DNA of 46,835 nucleotides, taken from assembly GCA_017634255.1 (NCBI GenBank), contig JAGBNT010000059.1, forward strand, positions 1 through 46,835, written 5' to 3'. This stretch comes from Lachnospiraceae bacterium (GTDB lineage: Bacteria; Bacillota_A; Clostridia; Lachnospirales; Lachnospiraceae). Of this stretch, positions 40,986-46,835 are shown in pieces; positions within the stretch are counted from its first letter, which is position 1; each line of letters starts with the position of its first letter. A model generated the notes under the pieces. It made no database searches, had not been told where the DNA came from, and worked only from the letters and a program-made list of their open reading frames with translations. The translations under genes were made by a program, and so were the position numbers.

Positions 40986-41744
40986 ATGGCAGGAAAGAAA
41001 CTTTATGTTGTAGGAATGGGACCTGGCAGCAGGGAGAATATGACAGCTGAGGCGGTAAATGCCCTTGAGGAATGTGATGTTGTAGCCGGCTATAAGGTTT
41101 ACATAAATCTACTTCCGGAGGAATACCGCAGTAAGGAGCAGATAGTTACGGGTATGAGGGCGGAGAAGGAGCGCTGTGAGCTGAGCCTCGAGGCGGCTAA
41201 TGAGGGTAAAACGGTGGCTCTGGTGTGCAGCGGGGATGCAGGTGTTTACGGAATGGCATCTCTGGTTTTGGAATTGGCTGCCGACTATCCGGAGGTAGAG
41301 GTGGAAGTAGTCAGCGGGGTCACTGCAGCCCTTTCGGGCTCCGCTGTTTTGGGGGCTCCCCTTTCACATGATTTTGCAGTAATAAGTTTAAGTGATATAC
41401 TTACACCTAAGGATAAGATAATTAAAAGACTAAAAGCGGCTGCGGAGGGTGATTTCTGCATGGCGCTTTATAATCCGGGCAGTCACAGCCGCCCCGATGC
41501 GTTAAAGGAGGCGGCGGATATACTTATGGAGAGCATAGAGCCCGAAAGAGTAGTTGGAATAGTGGAGAACATAGGAAGAGAAGGGCAGAAGAGCCGGATC
41601 TGTACACTAAGGGAATTAAAGGATATCGAGGTCAATATGTTTATGACAGTCTTTATCGGCAATTCCGCGACAAAGGTGATCGGGGGACGCATGGTGACAC
41701 CAAGAGGGTATGATCCGTCATTGAGAGGAAGCTTAAATGGATAA
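40986..41744 (+). CDS. cbiH: Cobalt-precorrin-3 C17-methyltransferase
   Basis: CbiH methylates C17 with ring contraction. The 252-residue SAM enzyme has LYVVGMGPGSRENMTAEAVNALEECDVVAGYKVYINLL, LVCSGDAGVYGMASLVLEL and VVSGVTAALSGSAVLGAPLSHDFAVISLSDILTP, and the CbiH-type ALYNPGSHSRPDALKEA. GGAGAGGAG lies just before the ATG. It overlaps the following fusion gene by eight bases. Confidence 0.96.
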   Translation: MAGKKLYVVGMGPGSRENMTAEAVNALEECDVVAGYKVYINLLPEEYRSKEQIVTGMRAEKERCELSLEAANEGKTVALVCSGDAGVYGMASLVLELAADYPEVEVEVVSGVTAALSGSAVLGAPLSHDFAVISLSDILTPKDKIIKRLKAAAEGDFCMALYNPGSHSRPDALKEAADILMESIEPERVVGIVENIGREGQKSRICTLRELKDIEVNMFMTVFIGNSATKVIGGRMVTPRGYDPSLRGSLNG

Positions 41745-43806
41745 GGGAGTATTGATATTCGGAGGAACCAGTGAGGGCAGAACCATTGCCTGGAAGCTAA
41801 GCGCTCTTAATATCCCCTGTACCGTATGCGTGGCATCGGAATACGGGGAATATGCCATGGGGAGCCAGGGAGGCAGCCTTGATAATTCGCCGGAAATTCA
41901 TGTAGGACGCATGAATGAGGAGGAGATGAGGCAGTTTATTACCACGGGTAAGTATACACTGGTCGTGGACGCAACCCACCCACACGCCGCGGAGGTATCT
42001 GAAAATATAAGGAAGGCTCTCGAGAACACCGATACAGGTCTTATCAGGCTTACCAGAAATGTCGGGGGAAGCTTCGACGAGGCTGAAAAATACGACAGGA
42101 TCAGGTATTTCGATTCCTTTGAGAATTGCGTAGAGGCGCTTAAATATACAAAGGGGAATATCCTTCTTACAACAGGTGCAAAGGAGCTTTCAGGGATAGG
42201 CGAGGAACAGGTGTTGAGCAGAACCTATGCGCGCATACTTCCCTCGGCGGAGAGTGTGGAAAAGGCCACAGAGGCAGGCATACCGCGCTCACATATAATA
42301 GCAGTCCAGGGTCCCTTTTCGGAGCGGATGAATGAGGTCATGATGGCGGAATACAACATAAAGACGGTTGTGACCAAGGCGAGCGGAGATGCCGGAGGGT
42401 ACAGGGAGAAGCTGCTTGCCGCCAGGGAGTGCAAAACCGATGTATTTGTCATAAGACCGCCGATGGAAGGCAAGGCTGCCGGAAATGTCAGGAGCGTGGA
42501 GCTTGATAATGTATGGGAGTGTATAAGATACATCTGCAGGAGGTACAAGACAGCCACGGAAAATGTCTCTGTTGAGATAAGCCTTATCGGCATGGGCATG
42601 GGTGATGAAAGCCTTATGAGCCAGGATGCGCTTGAAGCTCTCCACTCCCAGGATGTCTACTTCGGTTCGCCAAGGCTTTTGGAGCTCCTACCGGAGAAAA
42701 CTGTTAAATATCCGGTATATGAGCCGGAGGAGGTTCTCTCAACCTTAAGAAAGCTCATATTAGACTATCCTTTTACAGCAATAAAGGCTGCCGTGCTCTA
42801 TAGCGGCGACACGGGCTTTTTCAGCGGGGCAAAGAGGATGTCGGCATCGATAAAGGCGTTTTCGGACAACAGCGGTATTGACGCCGAGCTTAAGCTTTAT
42901 CCGGGGGTGTCATCCATTTCGTATTTTTCCGCAAGGACCGGGATAAGCTACGATAATGCGGTCATTATAAGCCACCATGGAAGAAGGGCTAACGTCCTTT
43001 CCGAGGTCATGATGAACAGGAAGGTCTTTCTTCTGGTTTCGGATGCGGCTGAGCTTAAGATACTGGCTCAGAAGATCAATGACTCCGGCTTAAAGGATAT
43101 AACCATACATGCGGGCTATGACCTGTCCTCCCAGAGCGAGAGGGTTATCTGCGTCAGGGCATCGGATTACAGCTTTATGCCGGAAAACGGCATCTGCTGT
43201 GCGTTTATCTTAAATGACGGGGAACTCCTCCCCATAACTCCTTCATTGGGAGACGGCTTTTTCAGGAGGGGGGCTGCGCCCATGACCAAGGAGGAGATAC
43301 GGCAGCTTTCCATCTGCAAGCTTAAGCTGCCAAAGGATGCCGTTTTGTACGATATAGGGAGCGGTACGGGTTCTGTTTCAGTGGAGAGCGCGAGACTGTC
43401 AAATGATATGAGGGTTTACGCGATAGAGAGAGAGGAAGAAGCTGCCTCCCTCACCGCTGCAAATGTTTCAAGGGCGGGGCTTGAGAATGTTACTGTGATA
43501 AATGCTTCGGCTCCGGAGGCATTTGAAGGGCTGGAGGCTCCGACCCACGTATTTATAGGAGGGAGCGGCGGAAGGCTTGAGGACATAGTCAGGGCGATCA
43601 TGACGAAAAAGCAGGGAAAGGTCAGGATCGTGGTAAACGTCGTAACACTCGAGACCATGTCCGTCATTACGGAGCTTCTTTTCAGGCTTAAGCACGAGGA
43701 TGAGGAGATCATAGGTGTTCAGGTCAATTATTCTGAGACAATGGGCAGATACCATATGATGAAGTCCGGAAATATGATATATATAGTTTCATTTGAGTTG
43801 AGGTAA
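41737..43806 (+). CDS. Fusion of cobalt-precorrin-6A reductase (CbiJ) and cobalt-precorrin-6B/7 methylase-decarboxylase (CbiE-CbiT)
   Basis: The single 689-residue frame joins three steps. Residues 1 to about 255 are CbiJ/CobK (ILIFGGTSEGRTIAWKL-like start, VDATHPHAAEVSENI, LLTTGAKELSGI). Residues about 280-475 are CbiE (SLIGMGMGDESLMSQDALEAL, YSGDTGFFSGAKRM, YPGVSSISYFSARTGISYDNAVIISHHGR). Residues about 495-689 are CbiT (FFRRGAAPMTKEEIRQLSICKLKL, YDIGSGTGSVSVESARLS, FIGGSGGRLEDIV). The order reduces precorrin-6A, methylates C5 and C15 and decarboxylates, so consecutive reactions are joined. No stop or frameshift lies at the joints. Confidence 0.93.
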   Translation: MDKGVLIFGGTSEGRTIAWKLSALNIPCTVCVASEYGEYAMGSQGGSLDNSPEIHVGRMNEEEMRQFITTGKYTLVVDATHPHAAEVSENIRKALENTDTGLIRLTRNVGGSFDEAEKYDRIRYFDSFENCVEALKYTKGNILLTTGAKELSGIGEEQVLSRTYARILPSAESVEKATEAGIPRSHIIAVQGPFSERMNEVMMAEYNIKTVVTKASGDAGGYREKLLAARECKTDVFVIRPPMEGKAAGNVRSVELDNVWECIRYICRRYKTATENVSVEISLIGMGMGDESLMSQDALEALHSQDVYFGSPRLLELLPEKTVKYPVYEPEEVLSTLRKLILDYPFTAIKAAVLYSGDTGFFSGAKRMSASIKAFSDNSGIDAELKLYPGVSSISYFSARTGISYDNAVIISHHGRRANVLSEVMMNRKVFLLVSDAAELKILAQKINDSGLKDITIHAGYDLSSQSERVICVRASDYSFMPENGICCAFILNDGELLPITPSLGDGFFRRGAAPMTKEEIRQLSICKLKLPKDAVLYDIGSGTGSVSVESARLSNDMRVYAIEREEEAASLTAANVSRAGLENVTVINASAPEAFEGLEAPTHVFIGGSGGRLEDIVRAIMTKKQGKVRIVVNVVTLETMSVITELLFRLKHEDEEIIGVQVNYSETMGRYHMMKSGNMIYIVSFELR

Positions 43807-43840
43807 GTTAAGCACAGTTTTTTATTTTCAGGAGGAAGAT

Positions 43841-45217
43841 ATGAGCAAAATACCGGGATTTCTTATCGCCGCACCCAAGAGCAACAGCGGAAAAACACTT
43901 ATTACCTGTGCACTTTTAAAGGCGCTTAAAAAGCGCGGAAAGTCGGTTACGGCCTTTAAATGTGGTCCCGATTTCATAGACCCGATGTTTCACAGGAGGG
44001 TGATGGGGGTTCCATCCAAAAATCTGGACACCTTCTTTACGGAAAGCGAGGTAACCCGGGCGCTTTTTGCCGAGGGAGCCTCTTTAGGGGAAATAACCGT
44101 GGGCGAAGGCGTTATGGGACTCTTTGACGGAATGGGAGGCTCGGAGGAGAGGGGCTCTTCATACGATCTTGCCAGAACTCTTGGAATGTCCATAGTGCTG
44201 ATCATTGATGCAAAGGGACTTTCCAGATCCATCCTGCCGATAGTGAGGGGATTTTTGGATTATGACACCGAAAACCTGATAAAGGGAATAATCCTAAACC
44301 GCGTGGGAGAGTCACAGTTTAAGCTGTTAAAGGAGCTTGTGGAAAGCGAGCTTAAGATAAGCGTATTCGGCTATTTTCCCGAGACCAAGGCATTTGAGAT
44401 AAAGAGCAGGCACCTTGGGCTTATAACCCCCGGAGAGGTTACCGACTTCAATGAGCTTACCGAAAAGGGCTCGGCGGTTGCAGAGGAATGTATAGACATA
44501 TCCGCGCTGGAAAAGCTAGAAACAAAAACAGATTACAGCGAGGCAGGGCTGCTTGAGGGGCTGCTTAAGGACTATTATTCCGAGGAGTTTAAAGGGGTCA
44601 AGGTCGGAGTGGCAATGGACGATGCCTTCTGCTTCTATTACGAAGACAATCTGGAGCTGATAAAGAAGATGGGGGCTGAGATCCTTCCGTTTTCACCCAT
44701 AAAGGACACTACTCTTCCCGAGAACGTGGATGCACTTATCTTCCCCGGGGGCTATCCTGAGCTCTTCGCATTTGAGCTCTCAACAAATACCGCTTTGATG
44801 CAGGATATTCAGATAAAGATAGCCAACGGTATTCCGGTCATCGCAGAATGTGGGGGCTACATGTACCTTACGGAGAGCATTGAGGAAAAGAGCGGCAATA
44901 TCTACCCGATGACGGATATCATTGAGACTAAGACCAGATATGAGGGTCGCTCGTCGCGTTTCGGTTATATAACGGTCAGGGAAAATGTCGAGGGAACCTT
45001 CCTTGGAGGCGACGAGATAAGAGGTCATGAATTTCACTACTTCAATTCCGAGGACAACGGGGACGACTGCTTAGCCGTTAAGCCTGTCGGAAATAAAAAA
45101 TGGCTGTGCGTACATGCGGATAAGACAAAATGGCTGGGCTATCCCCATCTGTACTATTATTCATGCCCCGCCTATGCATATAATTTCCTCAAGGCTGCAA
45201 AAAAATATCATGGATAA
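43841..45217 (+). CDS. cbiA: Cobyrinate a,c-diamide synthase
   Basis: CbiA amidates the a and c carboxylates of cobyrinate with glutamine and ATP. The 458-residue protein starts with the P-loop APKSNSGKTLITCALLKAL, then FKCGPDFIDPMFHRRVMG, EGVMGLFDGMGG, and in the amidotransferase half LIFPGGYPELFAFEL and Cys337 in IAECGGYMYLTESI. The C-terminal HEFHYFNSE carries the conserved histidine. AGGAGG precedes the ATG. Its final codons overlap the start of the next small gene. Confidence 0.96.
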   Translation: MSKIPGFLIAAPKSNSGKTLITCALLKALKKRGKSVTAFKCGPDFIDPMFHRRVMGVPSKNLDTFFTESEVTRALFAEGASLGEITVGEGVMGLFDGMGGSEERGSSYDLARTLGMSIVLIIDAKGLSRSILPIVRGFLDYDTENLIKGIILNRVGESQFKLLKELVESELKISVFGYFPETKAFEIKSRHLGLITPGEVTDFNELTEKGSAVAEECIDISALEKLETKTDYSEAGLLEGLLKDYYSEEFKGVKVGVAMDDAFCFYYEDNLELIKKMGAEILPFSPIKDTTLPENVDALIFPGGYPELFAFELSTNTALMQDIQIKIANGIPVIAECGGYMYLTESIEEKSGNIYPMTDIIETKTRYEGRSSRFGYITVRENVEGTFLGGDEIRGHEFHYFNSEDNGDDCLAVKPVGNKKWLCVHADKTKWLGYPHLYYYSCPAYAYNFLKAAKKYHG

Positions 45218-45458
45218 CAGCTTCCGGTTTTTTGAAAACAAGGATTGTGAGTTCTATCCCTGCCATAAAAATATTGAACACATCAACTGCCTTTTTTGCT
45301 ACTGCCCGTTCTATTTTCAGGAAAGCTGTCCGGGAACACCGGAATATATTGAGAAAAACGGCAGGAGGATAAGGGTGTGCACAGACTGTAATTTTATACA
45401 TGAGCCTGATAATTATCCGAATATCATTAAAGAGCTCAGGAATTCGTTAGGTTATTGA
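45210..45458 (+). CDS. Cysteine-rich small domain protein at the end of the cobalamin operon
   Basis: The 82-residue protein starts at ATG 45210, overlapping the cbiA stop by eight bases; the frame is open further upstream but only as a shadow of cbiA. It has DCEFYPCHKNIEHINCLFCYCPFYFQESC and a second pair VCTDCNFIHEPDNY, giving eight cysteines. This is the pattern of the cysteine-rich small domain family (PF04071), often seen near cobalamin or methyltransferase genes. It probably binds zinc or an iron-sulfur cluster, but its role is unknown. Position and overlap suggest a part in corrinoid handling. Confidence 0.85.
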   Translation: MDNSFRFFENKDCEFYPCHKNIEHINCLFCYCPFYFQESCPGTPEYIEKNGRRIRVCTDCNFIHEPDNYPNIIKELRNSLGY

Positions 45459-45523
45459 CGGCTATATTTTCATACTTTAAAATAGAAGTAGGTGTAGACT
45501 GTTTCAGACACGGAGAGGTTTAA

Positions 45524-46333
45524 GTGAAATTTACCAGAATAAATGACAGGGAAATAAAATGCGTGCTAAGTGAAGAGGAGCTTGTAAGCTACGGGATAGA
45601 TCTGGATGATATACTGGAAAAGACCGACCGTATCAAGCCCTTTTTTAAGGATATAATGGATATGGCTGCTGCAAGGCTTGGCATAGATAAGAGCGAGGGT
45701 ATTCATATTGCTTCCGCGCAGATAAGTGTCCTAAAGGATAACAGCATAGCCATAGTCTTCCATTCCTCCGAAATAGGAGAGGGGCTGGAAAAGATACCCG
45801 GAGCGCAGAGCCGTATAGAGCGCATTAAATCCAGGATCACCAAAGCTCTTGAAGCTGAGGAGGATCCAAGCCATATTTCCGCTGAGCTTCGCAGGGAGAT
45901 ACTGGATATGCTCGAGGAACAGCTTATGGCTGAGGGTAATTATTCTCCCGAGGCGATGAGCCAGATACGCGAGCTCAGGGAAGAGGTGGACAACGAGGAG
46001 CTTTCCGGAGTTTCCAAGCACTCCGGCAGCGGGACGGACAGCTTTGTCATCCGCTTTAAGAGCATGGACGATGCCATCAACTACTGTTCCAGGTACAACC
46101 TCGGATATGAGGTTACCAGCACCCTGTTTAAGGGGAGGAACGACGGACAGTTTTATCTCTTCGTCATGAGGGGTAATCTTAACAGCGAGTATTTCCAGCT
46201 TTTAAAGCTTATGTCCTATGAATACGGAGAACCCGAGAGCGATTCCATGTCCAGGCACACCTACATAGTGGATAATTCCGAGACTCTTATTTTTGGAAAT
46301 GCTTTTAATGCTCTGGGTGGAGTAGACGGCTGA
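45524..46333 (+). CDS. mecA: Adaptor protein MecA
   Basis: MecA delivers substrates to the ClpC-ClpP protease. The 269-residue protein has the N-terminal substrate-binding domain (FTRINDREIKCVLSEEELVSYGIDLDDIL), an acidic and Glu/Ser-rich linker (about residues 95-165) and the C-terminal ClpC-binding domain (IRFKSMDDAINYCSRYN, LFKGRNDGQFYLFVMRG, LMSYEYGEP, SRHTYIVDNSETLIFGNAFNAL). The start is GTG 45524, six bases after GGAGAGG. It lies 65 bases after the cobalamin block and its stop overlaps the next ATG. Confidence 0.9.
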   Translation: MKFTRINDREIKCVLSEEELVSYGIDLDDILEKTDRIKPFFKDIMDMAAARLGIDKSEGIHIASAQISVLKDNSIAIVFHSSEIGEGLEKIPGAQSRIERIKSRITKALEAEEDPSHISAELRREILDMLEEQLMAEGNYSPEAMSQIRELREEVDNEELSGVSKHSGSGTDSFVIRFKSMDDAINYCSRYNLGYEVTSTLFKGRNDGQFYLFVMRGNLNSEYFQLLKLMSYEYGEPESDSMSRHTYIVDNSETLIFGNAFNALGGVDG

Positions 46334-46835
46334 TGCTGACCTGGGCAGTCCTTATCATTCTGATACTGCTCTCCGCTTTTTTTTCAGGAGCGGAGACAGC
46401 TCTTACCACGGTAAATAAGATCAAGATACGTTCCCTGTACGAAAGCGGGGATAAGAGAGCAAAAACTCTTATAAGGGTACATGAAAAGTGGGATAAGATG
46501 CTCTCCTGTATCCTTGTCTGCAACAATATAGTCAACATTGCGGCTTCCGCCATTGCAACTACCCTTGCGCTGAAGATCAATCTGGCTGTAGGCATAATGA
46601 CGGGCGTTATTACGATTGTCGTGCTCATTTTCGGAGAGATCACTCCAAAGAGCATTGCTACTGCATATTCCGAGAAGATATCACTGGCAATAGCTCCTGT
46701 TATCCTATTCTTGATGTGTATACTTACCCCCGTAATATGGATAATAAATGTTATTTCAAAAGTGCTCCTTATAATATTTAGGCTGGATATATCCAGGACG
46801 GACAGTGCCATGACCGAAAGGGAGCTGCGGACAAT
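46333..46835 (+). CDS. CNNM/CorC-type (DUF21) membrane transporter, 3' end outside window
   Basis: The frame opens at ATG 46333, overlapping the mecA stop (TGATG), and is still open at the last base, giving 167 residues. They form the CNNM transmembrane domain: LLSAFFSGAETALTTVNKIKIR near the N-terminus (the Ser-Gly-Ala-Glu motif), LSCILVCNNIVNIAASAIATT and VLIFGEITPKSIATAYSEKISLAIAPV, with four hydrophobic segments, then TERELR where the CBS-pair region begins. The family is linked to magnesium or cobalt export, formerly called hemolysin-like. The rest, with CBS and CorC_HlyC domains, lies outside. Confidence 0.92.
   Translation, partial: MLTWAVLIILILLSAFFSGAETALTTVNKIKIRSLYESGDKRAKTLIRVHEKWDKMLSCILVCNNIVNIAASAIATTLALKINLAVGIMTGVITIVVLIFGEITPKSIATAYSEKISLAIAPVILFLMCILTPVIWIINVISKVLLIIFRLDISRTDSAMTERELRT

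Overview
The window reads as a low-to-moderate GC Firmicutes chromosome, most likely a member of the Lachnospiraceae / Clostridium cluster XIVa. The reasons are gene order (gls24-nusB-xseA-xseB-ispA-dxs-tlyA-nadK-argR-recN), an anaerobic cobalamin pathway, strong AGGAGG ribosome binding sites, a Gram-positive type SOS box, and families common in gut Clostridia (RqcH, RNase Y, MecA, class II GalT, DUF3793). The organism is inferred from gene content only; no rRNA or tRNA gene was seen.

Layout. 1-1059: 3' part of a transglutaminase-like protein. 1093-9861: a tightly packed, largely overlapping housekeeping operon for an envelope-stress protein, NusB, exonuclease VII, isoprenoid precursor synthesis, an rRNA methylase, NAD kinase, ArgR and RecN. 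9858-15857: glycogen synthase, the ribosome quality-control factor RqcH and the Leloir genes galT and galE. A short repeat array lies between galT and galE. 15858-16263: non-coding DNA with a duplicated element, terminators and a long palindrome. 16264-18582: an LTA-synthase-like sulfatase broken by an in-frame UGA. 18708-20614: SOS-controlled recA and recX. 20680-25880: accessory DNA lying between recX and rny, two genes that are often close neighbours in Firmicutes. It holds a DUF234-type AAA ATPase/nuclease behind a 52-bp perfect palindrome, a block with two identical-type dyad operators (DUF3793 protein, Cys-rich redox protein, ZIP transporter remnant), and a membrane-bound EAL phosphodiesterase. 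26130-27686: RNase Y. 27723-30412: a LysR regulator divergent from metY, with a possible Met/Cys-containing leader peptide. 30589-45458: a cobalamin operon of about 15 genes. 45524 to the end: mecA and the start of a CNNM/CorC-type transporter gene.

How the genes work together. The cobalamin block covers the anaerobic corrin-ring steps after cobalt-precorrin-3 (CbiH, F, G, D, the J-E-T fusion, C), the amidations (CbiA, CbiP), the aminopropanol arm (CobD, CbiB) and nucleotide-loop assembly (two CobU-type proteins, CobS, CobT). No cobaltochelatase, CbiL, uroporphyrinogen methylase, corrinoid adenosyltransferase or cobalamin riboswitch was seen, so those functions must lie elsewhere or be absent.

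Most unusual signals: (i) an in-frame insertion in cbiD built around four copies of TTATGTCAAC(T/C), each encoding Met-Ser-Thr, closely related to three GAGTTATGTAAACT repeats between galT and galE; (ii) a 39-bp palindrome before the sulfatase with a diverged 36-nt copy over the stop codon of the ATPase gene and a weak third match upstream of the EAL gene; (iii) the nested 52-bp palindrome in front of the ATPase; (iv) paired AGTTAG-N6-CTAACT operators controlling a probable metal/redox block whose ZIP transporter is decayed; (v) two CobU-type proteins that appear to divide the family's motifs between them.
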